The notes beneath the pieces are model-generated. The model saw only the letters and a program-made list of their open reading frames with translations, made no database searches and was not told the DNA's origin. The position numbers and the translations under genes were made by a program. A stretch of DNA of 15,445 nt from G963674505 sp964575975 (GTDB taxonomy: Bacteria; Desulfobacterota; Desulfobacteria; Desulfobacterales; SKZT01): the NCBI GenBank assembly GCA_964575975.1, contig CAZNTU010000128.1, positions 1 to 15,445 on the forward strand, read 5' to 3'. Of this stretch, positions 1 through 6,915 are shown in pieces (position 1 is the stretch's first letter; each line of letters opens with the position of its first letter).

Positions 1-9
1 ACACGATCT

Positions 10-831
10 ATGAAGAATGACGATTATAGCGAAAGTCCCCTTGGAAAATCGGTCGCCCATTTTACCGACTATTGTCCGAAGCATCTTTTCCCGATCCCCA
101 GAAAGGACGAAAGGAAAAAGTCGGGAATAGGCTCCGCCGCTTTTTTCGGAGAGGACGTCTGGAACGCCTACGAAATTTCCTGGCTCGATTCGAAAGGAAA
201 GCCCCGGATCGCCATTGGAACGTTCCGGTTTCCGGCGACCACGGAAAACATTGTCGAATCCAAATCCGTGAAGCTTTACCTTAACTCGTTCAACCAGACG
301 AGGTTTCCCTCTACGGAATCCGTCGCCGCCGCCATGGAAAAAGACCTCTCCGAAGCCGCGAAAGGCTCCGTTTCGGTATCCCTGGCCGGCCCGGAAAAAT
401 TCCGCGAGTTCGTGTTCGTCGAACCCGGCGGCGTCTGCATCGACGAATTGGACATCGAAATCGACCAATACCGCCCCGAACCCGGCTTTTTGAAATCGGG
501 GGGGGAAAAGACGGAGGAACGGCTGTATTCCAACCTGTTGAGAACGAATTGTCCCGTGACCGGCCAACCGGACTGGGCCACCGTTGTCGTCGACTACCGG
601 GGACAGGAAATCGACCGCGCGGGACTCTTGCGATACCTGGCGTCCTTTCGGGAGCACTCGGATTTTCACGAGAATTGCGTGGAACGAATGTTCGTCGATA
701 TTCTAAAACGATGCAAACCGGCCATGCTGGCGGTGCATGCCCGGTTTACCCGCAGGGGGGGAATCGACATCAATCCCTACCGGTCGAATTTCGAAGCGAC
801 CCCGCAAAATTTCAGGCTGGCCAGGCAGTAG
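10..831 (+). CDS. queF: NADPH-dependent 7-cyano-7-deazaguanine reductase (long-type QueF)
   Basis: Reduces the nitrile of preQ0 to the amine of preQ1 in queuosine tRNA modification, in the cytosol. The 273-aa protein has the length of the bimodular (E. coli-like, about 280 aa) form. The substrate-binding stretch ESKSVKLYLNSFNQTRF lies at residues 83-99 in the N-terminal half. The catalytic stretch TNCPVTGQPDW in the C-terminal half puts the thioimide-forming cysteine at C181 and the proton donor at D188, and the FHE motif at 219-221 also fits the family. It ends in the typical RGGIDINPYRSN block. The start at 10 gives a normal N-terminus (LGKS at 11-14), but only nine bases precede it, so its RBS and promoter are outside or barely inside the window. 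Its last 20 bp overlap the 3' end of the convergent M42 peptidase gene. Confidence 0.96.
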   Translation: MKNDDYSESPLGKSVAHFTDYCPKHLFPIPRKDERKKSGIGSAAFFGEDVWNAYEISWLDSKGKPRIAIGTFRFPATTENIVESKSVKLYLNSFNQTRFPSTESVAAAMEKDLSEAAKGSVSVSLAGPEKFREFVFVEPGGVCIDELDIEIDQYRPEPGFLKSGGEKTEERLYSNLLRTNCPVTGQPDWATVVVDYRGQEIDRAGLLRYLASFREHSDFHENCVERMFVDILKRCKPAMLAVHARFTRRGGIDINPYRSNFEATPQNFRLARQ

Positions 832-1927
832 GCGCGTGCGGGGGCCGTCCCGCCGGCAAATCTTGCCTCGAAAATCGCAAACCTCGAAGTAACTTTATCA
901 ACCCCGAAGCTTTCTTCAAAAAGGCGGATACGAGCCTTACCGTGTCGCCGATGTCTGATTTTCTCGCCACGGCCGCCGGCCCGTGGATATACCGGCAGGG
1001 AACCGAAACCGCGCAACTCTTGGCTCCGGCGGCGGCGACCTGCCCCTCCGCCGCGTCGGTGGACCCCATGTTTTTCACGATCACCTGGTATCCGATCCCT
1101 TCTTCCTCGGCCAACATCATCAGAAAATCGGCCAATTGCCGGTCCGAAATCATCCGCCTGTCCGTCAGCCTTATCTCCGGACCCTTCCCCGCAACGGTCT
1201 GCTGCATGTTGGACGGCAATTTCACGTTCGGGGTATCCGATGCCACCGTGCCTTCCAACGCGATGACGACCTGGGGACCAACCGAAAAAACGGCGGGTCC
1301 CGCGCCTCGAAGGCCGTATTCCTCCTGGGTCGAGGCGATCAGATAAAGGTCGCAGTCGATCTTTTCCGTCCTTTTGACGGATTCGATCATGTTGAACAGC
1401 CCTACCCGGTCGTCCAGGGCCTTGCCGAAATAGGATACCTCGTTCTCCCAGCTTCGGGTGGCGAAAGTCACCGGATCGCCTATCCGAACCAGGTCGAAAA
1501 CCGTCTCCGGCGGCAACCCCAAATCGATGAAACCTTCTTCTATTGGCAGGGCTTTCTTGTTCTCCTGCCCGTCCGCCTTCATAAGATGGGGCGGCACGGT
1601 CCCGACCACGCCGGGAAGGTCCTTCTTGCCGTGGACGATCACTTTCTGGGCGAAGAAAACCTGCGGTTCCACGCCTCCGACCGGCATGACGCGAACAAAA
1701 CCCTCCTTCTCGATCTTGCTCACCATGAATCCCACTTCGTCCATGTGGGCGACAAGGGCCACGCGCGGGCCCTTTCCCGGCACGTGGGCGATCAGGCTGC
1801 CCATGGCGTCCACCCTGGTTTCCGATGCGACGCCGGAAAGCTTCTCCGCGACAACCTCCCGCACCCGCTCCTCCCGGCCGGATACGCCGGGGGTTTCCGT
1901 AAGTTGGGTCAACAGCGAAAAATCCAT
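812..1927 (-). CDS. M42 family metallo-aminopeptidase
   Basis: Cytosolic di-metal aminopeptidase or deblocking peptidase of the M42 (FrvX/glutamyl aminopeptidase/cellulase M) family, 371 aa. Visible metal and catalytic residues are AHMDEVGF (H61, D63), KALDDRVG (bridging D172), STQEEYG (E202 catalytic, E203) and CRYIHGP (H315). The residue where many members carry a ligand Asp is E225 in ALEGTVASDTP; acidic either way. A GGGAG ribosome site sits about 8 bases before the ATG, supporting this start. The fold should be finished by about residue 345. The last 25 or so residues are rich in Arg and Pro, and the stop codon lies inside the convergent queF gene, so the tail may be a read-on extension after loss of an older stop. 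Substrate cannot be read from sequence. Confidence 0.93.
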   Translation of the reverse strand: MDFSLLTQLTETPGVSGREERVREVVAEKLSGVASETRVDAMGSLIAHVPGKGPRVALVAHMDEVGFMVSKIEKEGFVRVMPVGGVEPQVFFAQKVIVHGKKDLPGVVGTVPPHLMKADGQENKKALPIEEGFIDLGLPPETVFDLVRIGDPVTFATRSWENEVSYFGKALDDRVGLFNMIESVKRTEKIDCDLYLIASTQEEYGLRGAGPAVFSVGPQVVIALEGTVASDTPNVKLPSNMQQTVAGKGPEIRLTDRRMISDRQLADFLMMLAEEEGIGYQVIVKNMGSTDAAEGQVAAAGAKSCAVSVPCRYIHGPAAVARKSDIGDTVRLVSAFLKKASGLIKLLRGLRFSRQDLPAGRPPHAPTAWPA

Positions 1928-2080
1928 TGTTTTTTCTCCCGATCAAAGTTTCTCAATCTTGTTTACGACAATACCCTCAAAGATAAATCGAAATCCCCTT
2001 TATGCGAGTTCGCGGAAAGCCCGAACCGCAGGTTGGCGAGCGCAATCCCCCGAAAGTCCGACCAGTCCGACTTTTCCGAA

Positions 2081-2125
2081 CTCGAACAGGTCAATGCAAA
2101 TAATCCCGAGGTTTGGTTCGAAACT
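2081..2125. repeat. 45-bp dispersed repeat, copy 1
   Basis: This stretch between the M42 gene and vapC matches 3064-3108 at 44 of 45 positions; the only difference is C at 2105 versus T at 3088. It begins CTCGAACAGG and ends GGTTCGAAACT. The sequence just upstream (about 2053-2068) contains AGTCCGAC twice, eight bases apart, suggesting it is embedded in a low-complexity repeat-rich intergenic block. Read on the minus strand it is open and would encode FEPNLGIICIDLFE in both copies, with the single difference silent. No start or RBS supports a gene. Confidence 0.85.
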
Positions 2126-2198
2126 TCACGGGGCCTTGTGACAATTTAGCTTTGCGCTTGGAATCGGAAGGCGGGACTATTATCCGCACATTTAACGG

Positions 2199-2624
2199 TC
2201 ATTCGAATACATCCATGTTTTCCAGACGAGAAATGTCCTTTAAATTGCGATCGGACGCAATGAATTTGCATTTCCCTTCCTTGAGAGTTAAAGCCGAAGC
2301 CAATTGGATAGAGTCCAAGGTACGCAATCCGCTTTTGCCGTGCATCATCAACAATTCTTGAGCCGAATCCAAAACATCCTGTCCAATCCCAACCCAAGAA
2401 AAATTCTCGATGTCGTCCTGAAAAGACTCGATCGCAATCAACGCATTTTCCTCGTTTACTTCGCCTGTTCTTGTCTTTTTCCAAAGAGCCGACTTGAATT
2501 CAAGCTTCGCGATCTCCGACAACCAAATCTCTTCGACATCTGCAATAAAATTTTCGATCTCGTCGGACCCGTCCTCTTGATGATATAGCTTTACAAGAGA
2601 CGATGTGTCCAAATACGCTTTCAT
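2199..2624 (-). CDS. vapC: VapC-type PIN-domain toxin ribonuclease
   Basis: 141-aa PIN-domain protein, probably the RNase toxin of a type II toxin-antitoxin pair. The four acidic residues of the PIN active site are visible: D6 in YLDTSSLVKLY, E42 in LEFKSALW, D104 in LRTLDSIQLASAL and D125 in ASDRNL. Length is normal for VapC. Its ATG overlaps the antitoxin stop in an ATGA (2621-2624), the usual translational coupling, with the antitoxin first. The family typically cleaves tRNA or rRNA, but the target cannot be predicted here. All catalytic residues are intact, so it looks functional. Confidence 0.92.
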   Translation of the reverse strand: MKAYLDTSSLVKLYHQEDGSDEIENFIADVEEIWLSEIAKLEFKSALWKKTRTGEVNEENALIAIESFQDDIENFSWVGIGQDVLDSAQELLMMHGKSGLRTLDSIQLASALTLKEGKCKFIASDRNLKDISRLENMDVFE

Positions 2625-2854
2625 AGATAATGCCTTCTCTCTTCGATTACAGCGTCGCTTAAATTTCCTTTCAAATCTTTCAAAGCTTCCCTGGAACGTT
2701 TGAACGAGAATTTTTTCAAATCGATTCTCTTTTTCGGGGCTATCTCTTTGCGTGCTTCTTTCTCTGCCTGGGACCTTAAAAATTCCACATAGTTCTTCGC
2801 CATGTCTACGTATTTTTCAGGCAAGCCTTCGAGAGAAATCATATCGGTTGCCAT
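2621..2854 (-). CDS. vapB: VapB-like antitoxin
   Basis: 77-aa protein directly upstream of and coupled to vapC. I chose the ATG at 2854 because a strong AAAGGAGGA ribosome site lies 7 bases before it; a longer reading upstream has no RBS and is not conserved-looking. The N-terminus (MISLEGLPEKYVDMAKNYVEFL) resembles the short antitoxins that pair with PIN toxins. The basic, charged C-terminal half (KKRIDLKKFSFKRSREALKDLKG, described in pieces: basic around 41-54, then a helix) is the likely toxin-wrapping tail. Such antitoxins usually repress their own operon. The DNA-binding fold is not certain from sequence alone; the assignment rests mainly on position and size. Confidence 0.82.
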   Translation of the reverse strand: MATDMISLEGLPEKYVDMAKNYVEFLRSQAEKEARKEIAPKKRIDLKKFSFKRSREALKDLKGNLSDAVIEERRHYL

Positions 2855-2955
2855 TTGTTCTCCTCCTTTCCAATACCTGTTATCTCGGCCAAATCGCAGC
2901 CGAAAAACACTTTGCGCCTGCGCTAAGGGACCGTGCCGACGAAACACCGTCTCCT

Positions 2956-2983
2956 ATTATAAAAATACTCGGGCTTCCGCCCG
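2956..2983 (-). promoter_or_regulatory. Terminator-like hairpin with embedded TATAAT upstream of vapBC
   Basis: On the minus strand a 5-bp GC stem (CGGGC, loop GGAA, GCCCG; 2983-2970) is followed by AGTATTTTTATAAT. This can be read as a weak rho-independent terminator for transcription coming from the aldolase side. The same run holds a perfect TATAAT (2961-2956) about 100 bases before the vapB start, so it may instead be the -10 box of vapBC; no good -35 box lies 16-18 bases upstream. I cannot separate the two readings. Confidence 0.4.
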
Positions 2984-3063
2984 GTCGAGTTCCCGTTCCG
3001 GATCGTTTTCCGCCTTTTTCTATCATACCGTTCGAAATCCATGCTTGAATCATATTTACACCG

Positions 3064-3108
3064 CTCGAACAGGTCAATGCAAATAATTCCGAGGTTTGGT
3101 TCGAAACT
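3064..3108. repeat. 45-bp dispersed repeat, copy 2
   Basis: Same element as at 2081-2125, direct orientation, 44 of 45 bases identical. Flanking sequence on both sides differs from copy 1, so the shared unit is short and well bounded. Here it lies between the 12-bp inverted repeats. Confidence 0.85.
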
Positions 3109-3143
3109 GTCCTTGAAATCCCTTGCCGAAGTGTCGAAGGATG

Positions 3144-3198
3144 CGGCCGGTTCGACCCGCCTTTCCAGGAATCTGCGAAAGGGACTTTCCAACGCGGG
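3144..3198 (+). repeat. 55-mer flanking assembly gap, left copy
   Basis: A 55-base sequence starting CGGCCGGTTC and ending AACGCGGG abuts the run of Ns. The identical 55 bases begin again immediately after the Ns (3299-3353). That it is exactly one odd-numbered k-mer long and touches the gap on both sides points to a shared assembly-graph k-mer at two contig ends rather than a biological tandem repeat. Confidence 0.9.
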
Positions 3199-3298
3199 NN
3201 NNNNNNNNNNNNNNNNNNNNNNNNNNNNNNNNNNNNNNNNNNNNNNNNNNNNNNNNNNNNNNNNNNNNNNNNNNNNNNNNNNNNNNNNNNNNNNNNNN
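3199..3298. other. Assembly gap (100 Ns)
   Basis: Exactly 100 undetermined bases, the conventional placeholder for a scaffold gap of unknown size. Because both flanks are the same 55-mer, the true gap may be zero (contigs overlapping by 55 bases) or may hold further copies of a repeat. Confidence 0.97.
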
Positions 3299-3353
3299 CG
3301 GCCGGTTCGACCCGCCTTTCCAGGAATCTGCGAAAGGGACTTTCCAACGCGGG
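3299..3353 (+). repeat. 55-mer flanking assembly gap, right copy
   Basis: Identical to 3144-3198 and starting at the first base after the Ns. If the two copies are collapsed, the sequence runs on without interruption into GGGGAAAAAACGCG. Confidence 0.9.
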
Positions 3354-3461
3354 GAAAAAACGCGACGTGGCTTTCTTCTGCATGGGGAGATACTTGCTTG
3401 GCTCGAAAAGGGACAGGATCATTCAGATCGGATTCAAGCATGAGAAGGAAGCGCCTTCCTT

Positions 3462-3538
3462 GTAAAAATCTATGAAACCAGGGGATGCGCTTGATTTTTA
3501 TGGTTTTGGAATACAAGCGCATCCATTAGGATTTTTAC
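3462..3538. repeat. Long two-helix inverted repeat downstream of the aldolase gene
   Basis: Outer arms GTAAAAATC (3462-3470) and GATTTTTAC (3530-3538) are perfect complements. Inside them GGATGCGCTTG (3483-3493) pairs perfectly with CAAGCGCATCC (3514-3524) around a 20-base AT-rich loop. The whole would fold into a 77-nt hairpin with an asymmetric internal loop. It lies about 90 bases past the aldolase stop on the transcribed strand and could be a 3' processing or termination structure, a small non-coding RNA, or a palindromic repeat unit. Confidence 0.6.
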
Positions 3539-3626
3539 GGCTTTTTAGATTTAATTGAGATATTCATATTCATGCGGTCTTTTACGACCAAATAAATCGG
3601 CATATCGATCAACAGAATCCGATGGA

Positions 3627-4895
3627 TTAGTCGTCGAAATTCCCCTGGGGACCCTTGTCCGACTTGATCGGGGCCTTCTTCCGTATCTTTTCCACGGTCC
3701 AGTCGTCGGGGTTCTCGATTCGCTCGGCCTTCGGGCCCGGATCGAAGGAATCGGCCTTCAGTATAAGGTCAATGGCGATGTCGGCGGTGTCCTTGGCGTT
3801 GAATACATCCGCCATCATGCCGTAGGCGAAGTCCTCCACGGCCTTGGCCATCCTCTCCCGTATCTTTTCCGACTGCCCTAGGATTTTGTTTTCGAAGGGG
3901 AGGTTCAGCTTCTTGAAGTCGCCCTTTTTCCATCCCTTCGACTCCGCGAAGGAGACCATCTCGTTCCAGAGGTCGTCGCCGACCCCCTGGTCCTTCATCT
4001 TCTTGAAGTTTCCGTCGGAGTCGAGTATCGCGTTGCCGTAGTCGTTGACCTCCACGCCCCAGGAAATCATCTGGAGGGAGGTGGCCACGTTGGCCTTGGT
4101 TGTGCGGGTGTTTTGGACGATGGCCCTGAGGCGGTCGGAGCTGTTTCCGGAGGTTCCGTGCTGGGCGCCGGACACTTTGTACGGCGCCAGGATTTCGTGG
4201 ATGCTCGCGGTCAGGTCCACCTGGATGCCCGCGTCGCTTTCCTCGATGCCGTGGGTGGTGCCGTTGTTCAAAGCGATCCAGTTGGGGAAGATGCCGTGTG
4301 CGTTCAACCCTTTGATCAGGAAGGAAGCTTCCTCGGGGGTGGACAGCCCGGCCTTGCCCTTGATTTCGCCCACCTCGGTCTCGTAGCCGGCCCAGTCGGG
4401 CACCTGCTTTTTCAGCCTGATCGACGCGAGCAGGTTTTCGTCGTCGGGCATGTGGGAGGCGTCCAAAGCGATGGAGGTGATTCCGAAATCGAACAGGGAA
4501 GGAATTTCCTTTTCCGCAGGCACGATGTCGGCCTCCTTTTTGATGCCGTAATGGTCCGCGTGAACCGCCACCGGGACGGTGATCCCCATCTCGTTGCAGA
4601 GGGCGTCCACCTGCCTGGCCATGTTCCAGTAATTGACCCCGCAGTAGGCGTTGGCGCCGCCCTCGGACCGTGCGATCTCCACGATGACGACCGAGTTGGC
4701 CCTCTGGGCGGCCTTCAGGACGCCCCGTATGACGATATGGTTTCTGCCGTTGGCGGCCATGCAGACCGCCTTGCCTTGGGCGAGCATGGCCAGATCGATG
4801 TACTTTCCGCTCACCAGCAACGCCTGGGAATTGGGAAAGATCTTTCGGGCGTTGGGCGCCCTTCCCACTTGAAGGGCCTTTTTAAAATCGGTCAT
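3627..4895 (-). CDS. fba: Class II fructose-bisphosphate aldolase family protein
   Basis: Zinc-dependent aldolase, probably interconverting fructose 1,6-bisphosphate with dihydroxyacetone phosphate and glyceraldehyde 3-phosphate in glycolysis/gluconeogenesis. The 422-aa protein shows the class II core: HADH at 112-115 (catalytic Asp114, zinc ligand His115), SIALDASHMP (141-150), ETEVGEIKG (172-180), NGTTHG with His215, and SGAQHGTSGNSSDR with His246 followed by the Gly/Ser phosphate loop. It is longer than E. coli FbaA (about 360 aa), with a lysine-rich C-terminal extension; some other long bacterial class II aldolases look like this. An AAGGAGG site 7 bases before the ATG confirms the start. 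The MutS-like gene ends only 44 bp upstream on the same strand, so the two may be co-transcribed. A different ketose-bisphosphate specificity (tagatose) cannot be excluded. Confidence 0.85.
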   Translation of the reverse strand: MTDFKKALQVGRAPNARKIFPNSQALLVSGKYIDLAMLAQGKAVCMAANGRNHIVIRGVLKAAQRANSVVIVEIARSEGGANAYCGVNYWNMARQVDALCNEMGITVPVAVHADHYGIKKEADIVPAEKEIPSLFDFGITSIALDASHMPDDENLLASIRLKKQVPDWAGYETEVGEIKGKAGLSTPEEASFLIKGLNAHGIFPNWIALNNGTTHGIEESDAGIQVDLTASIHEILAPYKVSGAQHGTSGNSSDRLRAIVQNTRTTKANVATSLQMISWGVEVNDYGNAILDSDGNFKKMKDQGVGDDLWNEMVSFAESKGWKKGDFKKLNLPFENKILGQSEKIRERMAKAVEDFAYGMMADVFNAKDTADIAIDLILKADSFDPGPKAERIENPDDWTVEKIRKKAPIKSDKGPQGNFDD

Positions 4896-4939
4896 TCCTA
4901 AACCTCCTTGTGCCGTTATAGTTAACTGCGTCGATTTTT

Positions 4940-6622
4940 TTATACTTTATCACGATTCGAGGCATACGATAAAGTCGGTAATCGAACATAACCCTTTTCC
5001 CTCATGTATCGATGCCTGTCCTCCCTGGAAAAACCGATTTTCCTGGCGATCCTGTCGGCGTGGGAAACTCTCGAGATTCCCGGCACGATCCTGTAGGTCG
5101 GGCGCTCTCCGTCGAACTCGGCCATCAGGCAGCTTCCCTTTTTCTCCTCCGAGAACTTGTCTGCCAGGGAATGGTTGTGCGTGACAAGGACCGTGTTGTT
5201 GCCGATCGCGTGGAAATCGCCCAGGATTTCGAAGGACTCGCGCATTCTTTCCTCGTACGTGGTCCCCTCGGCCAGTTCGTCCAAAATCACCAAGCTTTTG
5301 GGACCGGTGGAAAAAAAGATGTCCCGGGTCCGGGCGAGTTCGGTGCCGAACCTTCCTTCGTCGTCCTGCAACCCGTCGAACTTGGGGGCTTGGTACCGGA
5401 TCGCGTCGGCGATGTTGATCGTCGCCTTCTCGGCCAAAACATAAGAACCCGTCTGGGCCAGCAACTGGTTGTGGACGACGCTTTTGCATATGGTCGTCTT
5501 GCCCCCGCTGTTGGGTCCGCTCAGAAAGATCAGTCTCGCTCCGTTCATCGATACGTCGTTGGGAACGAAATCCGGGTTGTCCTTCGCCAGAACCGGATTT
5601 TTCAATCCGATGGCCTCGAAGGAATGGCGGTCCTCGTCGGTCACTTTCGGCAGTATCGCCGTATGGACGGACTTGCGGGCGAACTTGTCCCACGAGAGGA
5701 GTTCGTCGATGGTTCCGAACGCGTCGATCATGCGGGCGAACGATTTGTCGCCTACGCATTTCGCTCGCAGGGGCTCGACGAATCTTTCCGTGTCTCTTAC
5801 GGGTTTTACGCACATTCCATATAGGACGTACAGACCCGTCCACGCGAGTCCGATGTGCGTCATGGTCGGGGACACGGCTTGTTCGAACCCGACATTTCCG
5901 GCGACCAAGGGCGAAACGGCGACTGCAGGTCCCGCGAGAATCCATTGGGTGAAACGGCGGGAGGCGAATTTCGCCTTCGGTGTGAAAAAACCGACCTCTC
6001 CATCCGATTTGAGTCCTCCGAAGGTGTTGTAAAACGGTCCGCTCATCATCCGGTCTATGGACGATCCCTTGTACGAAAGAATTTGCGCCATCAAGGCTTT
6101 CAGGTACGACGACTCCGGCGCGGCCACGGTTTCGGCTGCCTTCATGATATCGACCGCGGATTTTCTCGCCCGTTTTATGTCGATGTACGGAAACAACGCG
6201 TACAGACCTTTGTTGAAAAACTTGAAAAGCGCGCTTTCCGCGAGGACGAATTCGCCGACGCAATCCTCCAGGGATCGGCGCAGTCGGTCGTCCGACGCGA
6301 TTTCTTCCAGCGCCTCCTGCCTGGCTCGAATGTACCGCAGTTCCGTACTCGGCCGGATGAGAGACCGAAGAAGCGAGGCGGAGCCGGTGGCGCTCTCGGT
6401 AAAACCGACGGCTTCGTGGAGCCGCCGCAACTGGATCAGGTCGAGGGTTTCCTCGTCGGCGACTGTCGGAGAGCATTGCTTGTAGAATGTCTTTTCGGAA
6501 AATTTCGCGGGCTTCCGGCATCCTCCTTGCCGGATGAAATTCTTCCTGTCGTTTGCGACGATCAACGGTTCGAAGGGCTCGAAAAAAATCTCGATCGGGG
6601 GTCGCTCTTTGCTGTTGTTCAT
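4940..6622 (-). CDS. MutS-family ATPase with two hydrophobic segments
   Basis: 560-aa protein with a C-terminal MutS-type ABC ATPase domain: Walker A GPNSGGKTT (369-377), the DDEGRFGTELARTRDIF signature region (420-436), Walker B LVILDELAEGT (444-454, D448/E449), LVTHNH switch His482, then GISRVSHADRIARKIG (515-530). It lacks the N-terminal mismatch-recognition and connector domains of MutS1, so it is not the repair MutS. The middle of the chain has two hydrophobic stretches (about 226-247 and 255-272), suggesting a membrane-anchored or hairpin-inserted subfamily. Residues 57-150 look like the MutS core/lever helices. Only a weak GGAAAG precedes the ATG. No function is established for this type that I can name. 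It sits immediately upstream of the aldolase gene and divergent from the DUF3500 gene. Confidence 0.87.
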   Translation of the reverse strand: MNNSKERPPIEIFFEPFEPLIVANDRKNFIRQGGCRKPAKFSEKTFYKQCSPTVADEETLDLIQLRRLHEAVGFTESATGSASLLRSLIRPSTELRYIRARQEALEEIASDDRLRRSLEDCVGEFVLAESALFKFFNKGLYALFPYIDIKRARKSAVDIMKAAETVAAPESSYLKALMAQILSYKGSSIDRMMSGPFYNTFGGLKSDGEVGFFTPKAKFASRRFTQWILAGPAVAVSPLVAGNVGFEQAVSPTMTHIGLAWTGLYVLYGMCVKPVRDTERFVEPLRAKCVGDKSFARMIDAFGTIDELLSWDKFARKSVHTAILPKVTDEDRHSFEAIGLKNPVLAKDNPDFVPNDVSMNGARLIFLSGPNSGGKTTICKSVVHNQLLAQTGSYVLAEKATINIADAIRYQAPKFDGLQDDEGRFGTELARTRDIFFSTGPKSLVILDELAEGTTYEERMRESFEILGDFHAIGNNTVLVTHNHSLADKFSEEKKGSCLMAEFDGERPTYRIVPGISRVSHADRIARKIGFSREDRHRYMREKGYVRLPTLSYASNRDKV

Positions 6623-6915
6623 GTTTTTGGCTTTCCGTCGCTATTCTTTGTTTCGTTCGATGCGCGGTTTTTGCCGATGAGGCGGCACCGCCGCTTTTGG
6701 GCAATTTACGGCTTTTCTCGTAGAGTGGAAGAATAAATCAAGTTGGCGAAATTCACAACGGCATTTTCGCGGACATTCCGTCGATATTCGAAGCCCGCGA
6801 GAGGCTATGCCAGTTTCATTGTCGGGGGGGTTGGGTTTAAACGGACTGTTCGAGTGTTTAGAGTTCGGATAATGCAATCTTTTTACGATCGAAAAAATGA
6901 AAAAGGGAGGTACCG

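Larger units (their letters stand above)
3040..3442. repeat. Region bounded by 12-bp inverted repeats
   Basis: CATGCTTGAATC at 3040-3051 is the exact reverse complement of GATTCAAGCATG at 3431-3442. Between them lie the second copy of the 45-bp repeat and the assembly gap. The arrangement resembles terminal inverted repeats of a small non-coding mobile element. No target-site duplication is evident at the ends, and the internal length is unknown because of the gap, so this is a suggestion only. Confidence 0.35.
2855..3626. other. Gene-free repeat-rich interval with assembly gap
   Basis: No convincing gene is present between vapB and the aldolase gene. The interval holds: a minus-strand terminator-like hairpin or -10 element (2956-2983); copy 2 of the 45-bp repeat (3064-3108); a 12-bp inverted pair (3040-3051 with 3431-3442); the 55-mer duplicated around 100 Ns; a small AAGGAAG/CTTCCTT hairpin (3445-3461); and a long two-helix hairpin (3462-3538). 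Open frames that cross the Ns exist only because N is read as X. The true length of the interval is unknown. Confidence 0.8.

Noticed and set aside
983..2149. Long plus-strand open frame opposite the M42 gene
   Set aside because: It is the antisense of a gene with clear catalytic motifs, has biased low-information composition and no ribosome site; it extends into the repeat by chance.
2880..3522. Minus-strand frames of 180-199 codons across the Ns
   Set aside because: They are open only because the Ns are read through and the 55-mer is duplicated; no RBS or recognisable domain.
4113..4901. 262-codon plus-strand frame opposite fba
   Set aside because: Antisense shadow of a well-supported aldolase, no family resemblance.
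4950..6704. 584-codon minus-strand frame overlapping the MutS-like gene
   Set aside because: Arg/His/Gly-rich out-of-frame translation of the same strand; the 560-aa frame carries all MutS motifs.
6641..6877. 78-codon minus-strand frame upstream of the MutS-like gene
   Set aside because: No ribosome site, no recognisable sequence, and it occupies the probable divergent promoter region.
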